Below are positions 43,814 to 54,103 of a stretch of 64,000 nt of DNA, in pieces; position 1 is the first letter of the stretch; each line of letters opens with the position of its first letter. The notes beneath the pieces are model-generated. The model was not told the origin of the DNA and made no database searches. It saw nothing but the letters and a program-made list of their open reading frames with translations. Location: positions 2,232,001 to 2,296,000 of the forward strand of contig NZ_AQOV01000001.1 in the NCBI RefSeq assembly GCF_000365425.1, written 5' to 3'. This DNA is from Methylomonas sp. MK1. Its GTDB lineage: Bacteria > Pseudomonadota > Gammaproteobacteria > Methylococcales > Methylomonadaceae. The translations under genes were made by a program, and so were the position numbers.

Positions 43814-43913
43814 ACTCAAAGACCCTCAGATCGACGATAAATTTATTTATAGCTTAGCCGACAAATAAATACCCGTGCTATTTGAGTTTCTAATAAATGC
43901 GCGTCAACCCCGG

Positions 43914-44606
43914 TTATTTAGGTCGATAATGCGTCGGATCGGCCACGCCCAGATTTTGAAAACCGGCCGCGCGCAATCTGCAGGCATCGCACACGCCACA
44001 GGCTCTACCTTTCATATCAGCAGAGTAACAAGATACGGTATCCGCGTAATCGACGCCCAGCTCCAAACCTTTTCGAATAATCTCAGCTTTGCTCAGAGCT
44101 ATCAGCGGTGTGTGAATTTGAATTTTATGGCCTTCCACTCCCGCTTTGGTGCCCAGGTTGGCCATATCTTGAAAAGCTTTGATAAATTCCGGCCGACAAT
44201 CGGGGTAACCGGAATAATCGACGGCGTTCACGCCGATGAACACATCGTGAGCGTTCACTACTTCCGCCCAACCCAGGGCAAAGGCCAGAAATATAGTATT
44301 TCTGGCCGGCACATAAGTCACCGGAATGCCGGCTTGCGGCGAAGTCGGCACATCGATCCTGGCATCGGTCAACGCAGAACCGCCTATTGCGCTCAACCCG
44401 AGGTTGATGATCTTATGATCAGCGACCTGGTAATGCTTAGCGATTCGCCGCGAAGCTTCCAATTCGGCATTGTGGCGCTGGCCGTAATCGAAACTCAAGG
44501 CGTAGCAAGTAAAGCCTTGTTGTTTGGCAAGTGCCAACACCGTAATGGAATCCAGGCCACCGGACAATAAAATGATTGCCGGTCTGGAACTGCTGTTATT
44601 TTCCAC
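43914..44606 (-). CDS. queC: 7-cyano-7-deazaguanine synthase
   Basis: A 230-residue QueC. The PP-loop ATPase motif [12 protein letters not shown] is at the N-terminus, and the four zinc cysteines are at the C-terminus ([25 protein letters not shown]). It converts 7-carboxy-7-deazaguanine to preQ0 in queuosine synthesis. It overlaps queE by 11 bp. Confidence 0.97.
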   Translation of the reverse strand: MENNSSSRPAIILLSGGLDSITVLALAKQQGFTCYALSFDYGQRHNAELEASRRIAKHYQVADHKIINLGLSAIGGSALTDARIDVPTSPQAGIPVTYVPARNTIFLAFALGWAEVVNAHDVFIGVNAVDYSGYPDCRPEFIKAFQDMANLGTKAGVEGHKIQIHTPLIALSKAEIIRKGLELGVDYADTVSCYSADMKGRACGVCDACRLRAAGFQNLGVADPTHYRPK

Positions 44607-45240
44607 GCGCGTCGTTCCAAAGAAATTTATGTAATTGAATTTGAAACCGAACCTGCAGTTGGTCGGCCAAAATACGCTCGGCCAGCTCGGTCGGCGACAT
44701 CACATCCATCACCGGCGAGAACAGTACTTGGCAATGTTCCGCTAAGCGATAGAGCTCAAGTTGCTGTTTGGCCCATTGGAAATCGGCGGCATCGGCAATC
44801 ACGAATTTGACTTGGTCGTGCGCCGTTAAATACTGGATATTGTCATATCGATTGCGCTCAAGTTCACCTGAGCTCGGCGTTTTCAAATCCATGACTTTAC
44901 TGACCCGGCTGTCAACCATCGACACATCCAAGGCACCGCTGGTTTCCAGCGAAACCTGGTAACCGGCATCCAACAAGCGAAGCATCAAAGGATTACAGGC
45001 AGGTTGAGCTAAAGGTTCGCCACCGGTTACCGTCACATAGCGGGTGTTGTAGCGGCCAACCTGCTGAAGAATATCGTCGAGGCTAAGTTTATCGCCGCCG
45101 CTGAAAGCATAGGCAGTATCGCAATAGGTGCAGCGCAAGGGGCAGCCGGTCAAGCGAATAAAGACGGTGGGCAACCCCACCGTATTCGCCTCACCCTGTA
45201 GGGAATAGAATACTTCGGTAATACGTAGCGTTTGCTCCAT
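44596..45240 (-). CDS. queE: 7-carboxy-7-deazaguanine synthase
   Basis: A 214-residue radical-SAM Que[24 protein letters not shown] then the cluster cysteines in [16 protein letters not shown], and VTVTGGEPL. It makes 7-carboxy-7-deazaguanine from carboxytetrahydropterin. It sits 12 bp after cpoB and overlaps queC, the usual tol-pal-que order in gammaproteobacteria. Confidence 0.97.
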   Translation of the reverse strand: MEQTLRITEVFYSLQGEANTVGLPTVFIRLTGCPLRCTYCDTAYAFSGGDKLSLDDILQQVGRYNTRYVTVTGGEPLAQPACNPLMLRLLDAGYQVSLETSGALDVSMVDSRVSKVMDLKTPSSGELERNRYDNIQYLTAHDQVKFVIADAADFQWAKQQLELYRLAEHCQVLFSPVMDVMSPTELAERILADQLQVRFQIQLHKFLWNDARGK

Positions 45241-45252
45241 CCTAACGCCAAT

Positions 45253-46113
45253 TTATTGCGGCATTTGCGCCAGCTTTTTTTCCGCTAAATGCGCAGCAGT
45301 GGTGCCTGGATAGCTGGTAGTCACCCGCGTTAGATAATCGCGAGCTTTTGCGGTGTTTTGCAGATCGAATTCGATATAGCCCAGTTTCAACAAGGCATCC
45401 GGCACTTTAGAGCTGTTGGGGTATTGACTGACCACTTTATTGAATGCGGCGCGCGCCGCGTCGAATTCCCGGTTGATCTTATGCGCTTCCGCCAACCAAT
45501 ACTGAGAATTGTCGGCAAACTCGCCGGCCGGAAAATCTTTCAGCAAATCCTGAAACATTTTTATGGCTTGGGCATTGTGGCCATTGCGCAAAGTGTCATA
45601 AGCTGACTGATACCGTTCCTTTTCATTGCCTTGTGCGGACGTCGCAGCCGGCTTATTGTCCACTACGGGCGCAGCAGGAGCTGGCGTCGTCGTGACGACT
45701 GGTACCGGAGTTGGTGCAACCGGGGCCGCTGGTGCTGAAGGTTGAGCAGCAGTAACCGCCGCTTGTCCAGTCGCAGCCGTATCGGCAGGAGCTGACGTGG
45801 GCGATTGACTCGACGGCGCTTGTCCACCCGCAGTAAGCGCCTGCATCCGATCATCAAGATCGGAGTACATATTGCTTTGTTTTCTTTGCAAGTCGGCGAT
45901 GGTCTGAGATTGCTCCTCGACCATGCCGCGCAATTGTTGCACTTCCGACTGTAACTGCTCCAATCTGCCCAATACCTCAAAAATAGCATTGTCAGTAGCG
46001 GCCGGCTGCGCATAAGCATTCGCAGCCGGATAACCGGCACCATTAGGCGCAGCACCGGCTTCGGCACATAAGCCAAAGCCGAGACTCAGGATCAGAAGCG
46101 CACGCTTACTCAT
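45253..46113 (-). CDS. cpoB: Cell division coordinator CpoB (YbgF)
   Basis: A 286-residue periplasmic protein: signal peptide MSKRALLILSLGFGLCAEAGA, an N-terminal coiled coil (LGRLEQLQSEVQQLRGMVEEQ), a long Pro/Ala/Thr-rich link, and C-terminal TPR repeats (YQSAYDTLRNGHNAQAIKMF..., AARAAFNKVVSQYPNSSKV). It links Tol-Pal action to septal peptidoglycan synthesis. The ATG at 46113 overlaps the pal stop as ATGA, which decides against a longer start at 46149. Confidence 0.93.
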   Translation of the reverse strand: MSKRALLILSLGFGLCAEAGAAPNGAGYPAANAYAQPAATDNAIFEVLGRLEQLQSEVQQLRGMVEEQSQTIADLQRKQSNMYSDLDDRMQALTAGGQAPSSQSPTSAPADTAATGQAAVTAAQPSAPAAPVAPTPVPVVTTTPAPAAPVVDNKPAATSAQGNEKERYQSAYDTLRNGHNAQAIKMFQDLLKDFPAGEFADNSQYWLAEAHKINREFDAARAAFNKVVSQYPNSSKVPDALLKLGYIEFDLQNTAKARDYLTRVTTSYPGTTAAHLAEKKLAQMPQ

Positions 46114-46670
46114 TGATAGCCAACTTCCACGCGGCGATTTTGCTGCCAAGCTGATTCATCATGACCGGACACGACAGGTTTTTCTTCGCCGTAACTAACT
46201 ACTTCCAATTGGCTCGCGGTGACGCCTTGCGAACGCATCATTCTTTCTACTGATTTGGAACGTTGCTCGCCCAGCGCGATGTTGTACTCGCTGGAACCAC
46301 GCTCGTCGGCATGGCCGGACAGGATAACGTGTTGATTTGGATGTGAAGCCAAATAACGCGCATGCGCGGCCACGACAGGCACGTATTCTTGCTTGACTTG
46401 GCTGCTATCGATTTCGAAGTAAATAACTTGTTTGGACAATGGGTTGTTAGGATCACTAAATTCCGGCCCAAGATTTGAACCGGAACCGAAGCTGCTGCCA
46501 TTACCTGAGCCGAATTGGCTACCGGACATAGATCCATCGGCGAGACCGCTGGTTGAAGCATCAGTACCTTGGGTAGAATCCGCCAAACCTTCTTCTTCGG
46601 TTGAGCTACAACCGGTCGTTACCAAAATCGCAGTCATGGCTAAAGCCAAATAGGTTTTGTTAAATCTCAT
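46110..46670 (-). CDS. pal: Peptidoglycan-associated lipoprotein Pal
   Basis: A 186-residue outer-membrane lipoprotein: lipobox VTTGCSS near residue 21, a Gly/Ser-rich link (GSGNGSSFGSGSNLG), and an OmpA-like peptidoglycan-binding domain (HVILSGHADERGSSEYNIALGEQRS). GGAG lies 7 bases before the ATG at 46670. It anchors the outer membrane to peptidoglycan within the Tol-Pal system. Between tolB and cpoB as usual. Confidence 0.96.
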   Translation of the reverse strand: MRFNKTYLALAMTAILVTTGCSSTEEEGLADSTQGTDASTSGLADGSMSGSQFGSGNGSSFGSGSNLGPEFSDPNNPLSKQVIYFEIDSSQVKQEYVPVVAAHARYLASHPNQHVILSGHADERGSSEYNIALGEQRSKSVERMMRSQGVTASQLEVVSYGEEKPVVSGHDESAWQQNRRVEVGYQ

Positions 46671-46735
46671 CAATTTTCTCCAATATATAAATTAAAACTC
46701 AGGTAGCGATAGTTTGAGGGCTATCGCAATTGCAA

Positions 46736-48019
46736 TCAAGGTGCCCAGGCCGGTTCACGGACCTCGCCACTCTCGAATGCCAATTTTTGTTGCATCGCGC
46801 CATCGGTAGACACCACTGATAAGGCCGACCGACCGCCGCGATTCGCGGCAAATAAAACCATACTGCCATTCGGCGCAAAGCTGGGAGATTCGTCAAGATT
46901 ACCCTCGGTCAGTACGTTCACCGTGCGAGAGGCCATATCCATTACTGCAATTTTGTAGCCTCCACCACTGCTAGTAACCATCGCCAAGCTTCTACCATCG
47001 GCAGAAAAACGCCCTCTAGCGTTGTAGTCGCCTTGGAATGTCACGCGACTAGCTTTGCCTCCGGAAGCAGGCATCAGGTAAAGCTGAGGTTTGCCGCCTT
47101 GATCGGAGGTAAATAAGATTGAACTGCCGTCAGGCGACCAAGTCGGCTCGGTATCGATGGACAAACCGCTGGTCAAGCGCGTCAAAGAGCGACTACCCAA
47201 ATTCAACACGTAAACATCCGGGCTGCCGTCTTTTGAAAGCGTAACTGCCAGACGACTCCCATCGGGTGAGAAAGCCGGCGCCCCGTTGATACCGGGATAT
47301 GAAGAAACGCTTTCCCGTTGTCCGGTTGCCAAGGTTTGCACCCAAATTTCCGAACGCTTGGTATGGAAAGATACGTAGGCTATTTTACTGCCATCCGGCG
47401 ACCAAGCCGGCGCCATGATAGGCTCTGGCGATTCGGCAATCGTCCTAGGGTTATAACCATCCGCATCGGCTACTTGCAGCATAAACTGCTTGCCGTTGCC
47501 GCGGCGAACGCTGGTCACATAAGCAATCCGGGTGTTAAACGCACCTTTGCGGCCGGTCAGTTTTTCATAAATCAGATCGCTAATGTGGTGCGCGGCGCGG
47601 CGTAATTCGTTGGCGCCGGCAGTCAACCGGTAACCCATTAACAACTGGCCGTTATGGACGTTAAACAAATGGAACTGGATGTTGTAGCTGCCACCATTGC
47701 CGACTACTTGACCTATCGCCATATAGTCTTGGCCCAGCACCTGCCAATCCTTAAAGTTGACCCGCTCCGGCTCGCTCGGCTTGGTTAACATATCGTCTTC
47801 AGGTAAAGCCTTGAAAAAACCGCTACCACCCAAATCGGAACTAATCACATCGGACAATTTGACATTGCCGATAGAGCCTTGCTGAGCGAAGGGTACAATG
47901 GCGATCGGCACCGCAGTTTGCGAACCCTTGGTAATTTCTATGGTTAAACCGGCCGCCTGCGCCACTGTGAACATCCCAGCCAAAATGCCGCCGACTAAAA
48001 TTCTTGTGATTAACATCAT
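46736..48019 (-). CDS. tolB: Tol-Pal system protein TolB
   Basis: A 427-residue periplasmic protein with signal peptide ([16 protein letters not shown]), an N-terminal alpha/beta domain and a six-bladed beta-propeller with repeated W/FSPDGS units ([43 protein letters not shown]). It binds Pal through the propeller. Length matches the family. Two adjacent ATGs exist; the first (48019) is used. Confidence 0.96.
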   Translation of the reverse strand: MMLITRILVGGILAGMFTVAQAAGLTIEITKGSQTAVPIAIVPFAQQGSIGNVKLSDVISSDLGGSGFFKALPEDDMLTKPSEPERVNFKDWQVLGQDYMAIGQVVGNGGSYNIQFHLFNVHNGQLLMGYRLTAGANELRRAAHHISDLIYEKLTGRKGAFNTRIAYVTSVRRGNGKQFMLQVADADGYNPRTIAESPEPIMAPAWSPDGSKIAYVSFHTKRSEIWVQTLATGQRESVSSYPGINGAPAFSPDGSRLAVTLSKDGSPDVYVLNLGSRSLTRLTSGLSIDTEPTWSPDGSSILFTSDQGGKPQLYLMPASGGKASRVTFQGDYNARGRFSADGRSLAMVTSSGGGYKIAVMDMASRTVNVLTEGNLDESPSFAPNGSMVLFAANRGGRSALSVVSTDGAMQQKLAFESGEVREPAWAP

Positions 48020-48040
48020 TCTCTCGTTTCCGTTTACTGA

Positions 48041-49564
48041 TTATTCCGGTTTAAACACGAAGGTGAAAACTCTAAATTCCTGATTAAATAAATTTCTATC
48101 TTGCGGTACCGGCAAAGGCGAAGCTTTTCTTACTGCATTCTCCGCCGAACGGTCAAAAATCGGATCGCCGCTGCTACCAATCACCACTGCGTCCATCACA
48201 TCACCGCTAGCCAACAATTTTACCTGAATTGTGCATCTCAAGCCTTGCGTTGCGTTGATCGGCCGCGTCCAAGCCCCCTCGACTTTGCGGGCTATCATTT
48301 GCTTCGCGGAATCTACAGCTTGCTTATCCGAAGCCGCTTTTGCCGCTGCAGCAGCGGCAGCTTCCGCAGCCTGGCGTTCTTTTTCCGCTTTTTCAGCCGC
48401 GGCTATCGCCGCTTGGCGCTCTTGTTCTGCCTTGGCTTTAGCAGCCGCTTCCGCCGCGAGCCGTTCTTTTTCGGCTTTCTCGGCCTTTTCCGCAGCCAGC
48501 TTGGCCTGACGTTCTTTCTCCGCCTTGGCTTTAGCTTCGGCTTCGGCCGCCATGCGTTCTTTTTCGGCTTTTTCTGCCGCTATTTTGGCTTGGCGCTCTT
48601 TCTCCGCTTTTTCGGCGGCGAGTTGTTTATCTTTTTCCGCCTTGGCTCTTGCCTCGGCTTCCGCCGCTTGTTTGGCTTTTTCAGCGTTAAGCGCGGCCTG
48701 TTTTTCTTTCTCGGCTTTAGCTTTTTCGTCAGCTAATTGCCTTTCCTTTTCCGCTTTTGCCTTGGCTTCCGCTTGTCTTGCTTGTTCCTGGCGCTTGGCT
48801 TCCTCGCTCTTTTGCTCCTGAAGCTTTTTTTGCTGTTCCAGGGCTTTTTGTTCCTGTAACTTCTTTTCCTGTTCCAGCTTTTTGATTTCGGCTTCCTGCT
48901 GTTGTTTCTCTCGCGCCGCTTCCGCCAGTTTTTGTTCCTTCAACTTGGCTTCGCGCTCCACTTCCTGTTGTTTTTGCTTTTCCAGTTGCTTTTGTTTCTC
49001 GGCTTCCTTTTGCTTTTCCGTCAATTCCTTCTGCTTTTCCAGTTCGGCTTGTTTCTGTTTTTCCGCGACTTCCTTTTGTTTGTCCAGTTCGGCTTGCTTC
49101 TGCTTTTCCGCGACTTCCTTGGCTTTTTTCTGTTCCAGAGCTTGCCGTTCCTTGGCTTCCTCTAACTTTTTTTCCTCTTCCTTACGCTTGGCGACCAGTT
49201 GTTCCTGCAGTTTCTTCTCTTCTAGCGCTTCTTGCTTACGCTTTTCGGCGGCTTCCTGAATTTTCTGTTCTTCAAGCACGCGTTGCTTTTTAGCTTGCTG
49301 CAACAACTGCTCTTCGGTTTTTCTGGCGTTTTCCAGTTGCTCTTGATGCTGCTTTTCCGCTTGTTGCTTGTTTGCTTCATTCTGCTTTAAGCGTTCGGCT
49401 TCCGCATCGATTTCCGCGCCATCCAATACAGTCGCTTCAATAATATCCGCAGGCGGCGCCATTTGCGCATCGTCAGTCTCTGTTAGAAAACTAAAACTGA
49501 ACAACAATACAATCAGAATATGTAGCGCTACCGCCTGCGCAAGCGAGGGTTTAAAACTTTTCAT
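48041..49564 (-). CDS. tolA: Tol-Pal system protein TolA
   Basis: A 507-residue protein with an N-terminal membrane segment (AVALHILIVLLFSFSFL), a very long Lys/Glu/Gln/Ala-rich helix (about residues 60-415) made of repeated AEKERQA-type and KQKE-type units, and the C-terminal TolA domain ending with KVEGAWTRPINA...LRCTIQVKL...VFKPE. It spans the periplasm and connects TolQR to Pal/TolB. The helical region is clearly longer than in E. coli TolA (421 residues in total). Repeats in this part could vary in number between strains. Confidence 0.95.
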   Translation of the reverse strand: MKSFKPSLAQAVALHILIVLLFSFSFLTETDDAQMAPPADIIEATVLDGAEIDAEAERLKQNEANKQQAEKQHQEQLENARKTEEQLLQQAKKQRVLEEQKIQEAAEKRKQEALEEKKLQEQLVAKRKEEEKKLEEAKERQALEQKKAKEVAEKQKQAELDKQKEVAEKQKQAELEKQKELTEKQKEAEKQKQLEKQKQQEVEREAKLKEQKLAEAAREKQQQEAEIKKLEQEKKLQEQKALEQQKKLQEQKSEEAKRQEQARQAEAKAKAEKERQLADEKAKAEKEKQAALNAEKAKQAAEAEARAKAEKDKQLAAEKAEKERQAKIAAEKAEKERMAAEAEAKAKAEKERQAKLAAEKAEKAEKERLAAEAAAKAKAEQERQAAIAAAEKAEKERQAAEAAAAAAAKAASDKQAVDSAKQMIARKVEGAWTRPINATQGLRCTIQVKLLASGDVMDAVVIGSSGDPIFDRSAENAVRKASPLPVPQDRNLFNQEFRVFTFVFKPE

Positions 49565-49572
49565 GGTTGTGT

Positions 49573-50031
49573 TTATTTGCTGTCTGGCGGCGGTGCGGTC
49601 ATCAAACCCACTTTGGGGGCGCCGGTTTTCTTCAGTTCCACCATCACCTTGACAATACTGCCGTAATCCACTTCATGATCGCCGCGCACATATAGCTGGG
49701 CTTTGGGATTATTTCTGAATACCGCAGCGACTCTGGTTTTAACGGTATCGACATCGACCGGTGTCTCGGCTTCCTCATCACCATTGCCAATATCGACATA
49801 CAAACTACCGTCTTTCTTGATCGAAACAATCACCGGCACCTGATCCTGTAAATCAACCGAATCAGCCTCGGCTTGGGGTAATTCGACCTCGACACCGGTT
49901 TGCACCAGCGGGGCGGTAATCATGAAAATCATCAACAGCACAAAGGTAACGTCGATATAAGGAACGACGTTAATTTCGGCCATTACCCCGCGCTTTTTGC
50001 GCGATCTGCGATTGCTGCCACCGACATTCAT
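49573..50031 (-). CDS. tolR: Tol-Pal system protein TolR
   Basis: A 152-residue ExbD/TolR protein: basic N-terminus, one membrane helix with the essential aspartate (VVPYIDVTFVLLMIFMITAPL), then a periplasmic domain. With TolQ it forms the proton-driven motor that energises TolA. Its ATG overlaps the tolQ stop by 4 bp; tolA starts 8 bp after it. Confidence 0.97.
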   Translation of the reverse strand: MNVGGSNRRSRKKRGVMAEINVVPYIDVTFVLLMIFMITAPLVQTGVEVELPQAEADSVDLQDQVPVIVSIKKDGSLYVDIGNGDEEAETPVDVDTVKTRVAAVFRNNPKAQLYVRGDHEVDYGSIVKVMVELKKTGAPKVGLMTAPPPDSK

Positions 50032-50705
50032 TTGCTGTGCGCCTGTCTTTGCAGTAACACCACGAACTCGTCGACGAATAATTCGTAACGACCGGCCAAA
50101 CGATCCAAACGCGTGGAGAAGCGGTTATAGGCAATAACCGCCGGAATCGCCGCAAACAAACCAATCGCGGTGGCGATCAAGGCTTCGGAAATACCAGGAG
50201 CGACATTTGCCAACGTCGCATTTTTGATTTCGCCTAAGGCGCGGAACGAATTCATGATCCCCCAGACGGTGCCAAACAGGCCTATATAAGGACTGGTCGA
50301 ACCTACTGTCGCCAAAAACGGTAAAGTTTCGTCCAGTCGATCCAACTCGCGGGATAACTCGATACGCATCGCCCGCTGCGCGCTTTCGACCTGGACCGAC
50401 GGTTCGACATCGCCCTTTTGACGCATACGCGCGAATTCGCGGTAACCGGCCAAGAAGATTTTTTCGATACCTTCCGGCTCGAACCGGTCGCTGGACATTT
50501 TTTTATACAACTCGGCCAGACCGACGCCGGACCAGAACTCCTCCTCAAAGTCGTCGGTGATGGCGATGGCTTGCTTCAATTCTTTACGCTTGGAAAAGAT
50601 GAAGGTCCAGGAAGCAACCGATGCCGACAACAGAATGAACATAACAAACTGCACGACGATGCTGGCTTCTTTGACCAGCGTCAGGATGGATAAATCGGTA
50701 TTCAT
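50028..50705 (-). CDS. tolQ: Tol-Pal system protein TolQ
   Basis: A 225-residue MotA/TolQ/ExbB-family membrane protein with three membrane segments (FVMFILLSASVASWTFIF; LPFLATVGSTSPYIGLFGTVWGIM; GISEALIATAIGLFAAIPAV). Threonines and the GLFGTVWGI signature are in place. Its start overlaps the ybgC stop by one base. Confidence 0.97.
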   Translation of the reverse strand: MNTDLSILTLVKEASIVVQFVMFILLSASVASWTFIFSKRKELKQAIAITDDFEEEFWSGVGLAELYKKMSSDRFEPEGIEKIFLAGYREFARMRQKGDVEPSVQVESAQRAMRIELSRELDRLDETLPFLATVGSTSPYIGLFGTVWGIMNSFRALGEIKNATLANVAPGISEALIATAIGLFAAIPAVIAYNRFSTRLDRLAGRYELFVDEFVVLLQRQAHSK

Positions 50706-51100
50706 TAGTTTAAATGTTCCAAAATAGCAGAGGGAATCAGTTTGGGCTTCATGCTTTGCGCATCAAGACAGGCAATTCGAATTTCAGCAGTGCACAACAG
50801 GTCTTGTTGCCGAGTAATCGATTGCTCAAAGGTAAAATTCGTTTTTTTGTGTTCAATAACTTTTGCATTCACATCCAACAGGTCGTTGAAGCGCGCCGGC
50901 TTCAAATAATCGACTTTTACCGAACGCACGACAAAAATCAGGTTTTGCTCAATAATCAGTCTGTCCTGTTCGAAACCGACACTACGCAGCATTTCGGTTC
51001 TAGCGCGTTCAAAAAACTTCAAATAGTTAGCGTAGAACACTACACCGCCCGCATCGGTGTCTTCGTAATATACCCTCACAGGCCAAGTAAATTCTTTCAT
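50705..51100 (-). CDS. ybgC: Tol-Pal-associated acyl-CoA thioesterase YbgC
   Basis: A 131-residue hot-dog-fold thioesterase with the YbgC motif VYYEDTDAGGVVFYANYLKFFERARTEML, including the catalytic Asp. Substrates are short acyl-CoA or acyl-ACP thioesters. First gene of the Tol-Pal cluster, 18 bp after ruvB. Confidence 0.96.
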   Translation of the reverse strand: MKEFTWPVRVYYEDTDAGGVVFYANYLKFFERARTEMLRSVGFEQDRLIIEQNLIFVVRSVKVDYLKPARFNDLLDVNAKVIEHKKTNFTFEQSITRQQDLLCTAEIRIACLDAQSMKPKLIPSAILEHLN

Positions 51101-51118
51101 TCGTCTCTTAACGAATTA

Positions 51119-52156
51119 TTAATTGGCGAAGATATCATCGGTGCCTAGTTGCTGCTTGGGCACTGGCAGGCCAAAGTGGCTGTATGCCTTATGCGTGACC
51201 ACCCGTCCTCTGGGGGTGCGCATGATAAAGCCTTGTTGCAACAAATAAGGTTCCAGCACATCTTCCACGGTACCGCGCTCCTCGCTGATCACAGCGGCCA
51301 GCGTATCCAGCCCAACCGGACCGCCTTGAAAATGTTCTATCATGGCTGTCAATAACTTCCTGTCCAGCATATCGAAGCCTTGCTGGTCTATTTTCAGCAT
51401 ATCCAAGGCTTGCTTGGCGATCTCACGACTAACCGTGCCGTTGCCTTTAACTTCGGCAAAGTCGCGCACGCGGCGTAATAGCCGGTTAGCAATCCTCGGC
51501 GTGCCGCGCGAGCGACACGCAATCTCGTCCGCACCACCGCTGTCCATCCCAATATTCAGCAGCTTCGCTGAACGACTGACAATACTGGCCAGTTCCTCGA
51601 CGGTGTAAAATTCAAGACGTTGAACGATACCGAAACGGTCGCGTAAAGGCGATGTCAACAAACCGGCTCGGGTCGTAGCGCCTATCAGCGTAAAGGGTGG
51701 CAAATCCAGCTTAATCGAGCGGGCTGCCGGACCTTCGCCTATTATAATATCAATTTGGTAGTCTTCCATAGCTGGATACAGCACCTCTTCCACCGCCGGA
51801 CTGAGCCTATGGATTTCGTCGATGAACAGCACATCGTGTGCTTGCAGATTGGTCAGCAAAGCCGCCAAGTCCCCGGCTTTATCCAGCACGGGGCCTGAGG
51901 TTTGCCGAATGTTGACATTCATTTCCATGGCGACGATGTTAGCCAAGGTGGTTTTCCCCAAGCCGGGCGGACCGAAGATCAATACATGGTCTAATGCTTC
52001 CGAGCGCGTTACCGCCGCCTGGATAAAGATTTCCATTTGCTCACGGAGCTCTTTTTGGCCGACGTAGTCTTTCAGGCGTTTGGGACGAATAGCTCGATCC
52101 ACTCGCTCTTCGTCATTATTGCCCTGCGCAGTCACCAATCGGTCGCTTTCGATCAT
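51119..52156 (-). CDS. ruvB: Holliday junction branch-migration ATPase RuvB
   Basis: A 345-residue RuvB: Walker [17 protein letters not shown], Walker [12 protein letters not shown], sensor segment [18 protein letters not shown] and a C-terminal winged helix. Its start overlaps ruvA by 4 bp. It drives branch migration with RuvA. Confidence 0.98.
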   Translation of the reverse strand: MIESDRLVTAQGNNDEERVDRAIRPKRLKDYVGQKELREQMEIFIQAAVTRSEALDHVLIFGPPGLGKTTLANIVAMEMNVNIRQTSGPVLDKAGDLAALLTNLQAHDVLFIDEIHRLSPAVEEVLYPAMEDYQIDIIIGEGPAARSIKLDLPPFTLIGATTRAGLLTSPLRDRFGIVQRLEFYTVEELASIVSRSAKLLNIGMDSGGADEIACRSRGTPRIANRLLRRVRDFAEVKGNGTVSREIAKQALDMLKIDQQGFDMLDRKLLTAMIEHFQGGPVGLDTLAAVISEERGTVEDVLEPYLLQQGFIMRTPRGRVVTHKAYSHFGLPVPKQQLGTDDIFAN

Positions 52157-52755
52157 TTAACCGCACCGCGTAGCGCCAGACGAATAATGTCCTCGCAGCT
52201 TTTATCTTCGGTAGAAATCGATTGTACCATTCGCGCCGCATCCGGCGGCTTATACCCTAAGGCACATAGCGCGCTAATGGCTTCTTGCTTGGGACTGTCT
52301 GCAGAACCAGGAAGCGAACTTGGCCGATCATTAGATGCCGATAGCTTGTTCAATTCCGGCAAACGACCGCGCATTTCTATTATCAAGCGCTCGGCGGTTT
52401 TTTGGCCGACACCCGGCAAGCGCACCAAACCTTTTACATCGTTATCATGCACGCAACGATAAAACTCTTCGGTGCTTTGCCCTGAAAGTATCGTCAATGC
52501 CAGCTTCGGACCAACGCCATTGACCTTGATCAGGGTCCTGAACAGCATGCGCTCGCTTTCCGTGGCAAAACCGAACAAAATGTGCGCATCTTCTCGCACC
52601 ACTAGATGCGTATGCAGTTTAACTTCTTCACCCAATGCCGGCAGGTCGTAAAAGGTGTTCATCGGCGCTTCCACTTCATAGCCAACACCGTGTACATCCA
52701 GCAACAATTGTGGCGGCGCTTTGTGAATCAATTTACCGCGCAAAAAACCGATCAC
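52153..52755 (-). CDS. ruvA: Holliday junction DNA-binding protein RuvA
   Basis: A 200-residue RuvA: N-terminal OB domain (MIGFLRGKL..), tandem helix-hairpin-helix motifs ([18 protein letters not shown] and [19 protein letters not shown]), and a C-terminal RuvB-binding domain. It overlaps ruvC and ruvB by 4 bp each. Confidence 0.98.
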   Translation of the reverse strand: MIGFLRGKLIHKAPPQLLLDVHGVGYEVEAPMNTFYDLPALGEEVKLHTHLVVREDAHILFGFATESERMLFRTLIKVNGVGPKLALTILSGQSTEEFYRCVHDNDVKGLVRLPGVGQKTAERLIIEMRGRLPELNKLSASNDRPSSLPGSADSPKQEAISALCALGYKPPDAARMVQSISTEDKSCEDIIRLALRGAVK

Positions 52756-53249
52756 GAACTCGCCTTCTGCAAACGCATTGCGGTCTCCCGATAATGACTA
52801 TGACACAGGCCGATAGCCAACGCATCGCTGGCGTCGATCTGCATATCGCCTTGAATACTCAACAAAATCTTCACCATATGTTGAACTTGCAGCTTATCGG
52901 CATTACCTTTGCCAACCAAGGCCTGTTTCACCTGCCGCGCGGCGTATTCGAACACCGGCAAATCGCGGTTCAAGGTGGCGCAAATAGCCGCGCCACGCGC
53001 CTGACCCAGCTTCAGAGCCGAATCGGCATTCTTGTGCATAAACACTTGTTCTATGGCCATCTGCTCGGGACGGTACAACTCGATCACCTGGCTAACGCCA
53101 TCGAAAATCTGCTTCAAGCGCTCGGGAAATTCATCGGATTTAATACGAATGCAGCCGCTTGCTACGTAGCGAATACCGCGCGGCGTTGACTCCACCACAC
53201 CGTATCCGGTGATGCGCGAGCCGGGATCTATACCTAAAATTCTGGTCAA
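52752..53249 (-). CDS. ruvC: Holliday junction resolvase RuvC
   Basis: A 165-residue RuvC with the RNase-H-like active site: Asp in [15 protein letters not shown], Glu in [11 protein letters not shown], and the C-terminal [12 protein letters not shown] pair. First of ruvCAB and 33 bp after yebC. Confidence 0.98.
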   Translation of the reverse strand: MTRILGIDPGSRITGYGVVESTPRGIRYVASGCIRIKSDEFPERLKQIFDGVSQVIELYRPEQMAIEQVFMHKNADSALKLGQARGAAICATLNRDLPVFEYAARQVKQALVGKGNADKLQVQHMVKILLSIQGDMQIDASDALAIGLCHSHYRETAMRLQKASS

Positions 53250-53282
53250 CAGTGTATTGGTGCAGGTAATTGAATAGCGTGG

Positions 53283-54035
53283 TTAAGCATCGAGCGCCGT
53301 CATGATGTCGTCGCTGATGTCGGCATTAGAGTAAACATCCTGCACATCGTCCAGATCTTCCAAACGGTCGATCAGTTTCAGCATTTTTTCGGCGGCATCG
53401 GCATCCAATTCGGTTTTGACGTCGGCATGCATCGTCACTTCGGCATTTTCCGGCTCGAAGCCGGCAGCAACCATGGCTTCCTTGACCGTCATATAGTCTT
53501 CCGGCGTGGTAAAGACATCGATAGAACCATCATCATTGGTAACCACATCCTCGGCGCCCGCTTCCATAGCCGCTTCCATCAGCGCATCTTCATCGACTTC
53601 ATTTGAGTAACTGATGATACCCACTTTACGAAACATATAAGCCACCGAACCATCAGTACCTAAATTGCCGCCGGCCTTGGAAAACGCATGCCTAACATCC
53701 GCAACGGTACGATTGCGATTATCGGTCAAGCAATTGACCATCACCGCCGTACCTCCTGGGCCGTAACCTTCGTAACGTACTTCTTCGTAGACCACGCCAT
53801 CAACCGCGCCTATGGCTTTTTTTATGGTGTTATCGATGGTATCGCGCTTCATATTGGCACCGAGCGCCTTATCGATAGCGGTGCGCAAACTTGGATTATT
53901 GGCAGGATCACCACCACCCGATCCTTTCGCAGCCACGGTAATCTCGCGAATCATTTTGGTAAAAATCTTGCCGCGTTTTGCGTCCTGCGCGCCTTTACGA
54001 TGCTTGATGTTAGCCCACTTACTATGCCCTGCCAT
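53283..54035 (-). CDS. yebC: YebC/PmpR family DNA-binding regulator or translation factor
   Basis: A 250-residue YebC with the invariant start [51 protein letters not shown] and the acidic middle domain. Some relatives regulate transcription; recent work on others shows relief of ribosome stalling at proline stretches. It is directly upstream of ruvC, the usual context. Confidence 0.96.
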   Translation of the reverse strand: MAGHSKWANIKHRKGAQDAKRGKIFTKMIREITVAAKGSGGGDPANNPSLRTAIDKALGANMKRDTIDNTIKKAIGAVDGVVYEEVRYEGYGPGGTAVMVNCLTDNRNRTVADVRHAFSKAGGNLGTDGSVAYMFRKVGIISYSNEVDEDALMEAAMEAGAEDVVTNDDGSIDVFTTPEDYMTVKEAMVAAGFEPENAEVTMHADVKTELDADAAEKMLKLIDRLEDLDDVQDVYSNADISDDIMTALDA

Positions 54036-54103
54036 TCTATCTCTCTGAATCTTCTAAAAATTTGGGAATTTTACCATCGTCCCGCCAGCTTATCGACCCT
54101 TGC

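Noticed and set aside
48101..48736. A 211-codon plus-strand frame rich in Phe, Ser and Arg, plus other long frames opposite tolA (48231-49259)
   Set aside because: They are antisense readings of the Lys/Glu/Ala repeats of TolA, with low-complexity composition and no ribosome-binding site.
48300..49300. Regularly spaced short repeats, looked at as a possible CRISPR array
   Set aside because: The repeats are codon-level repeats of TolA helix units, not constant repeats with unique spacers.
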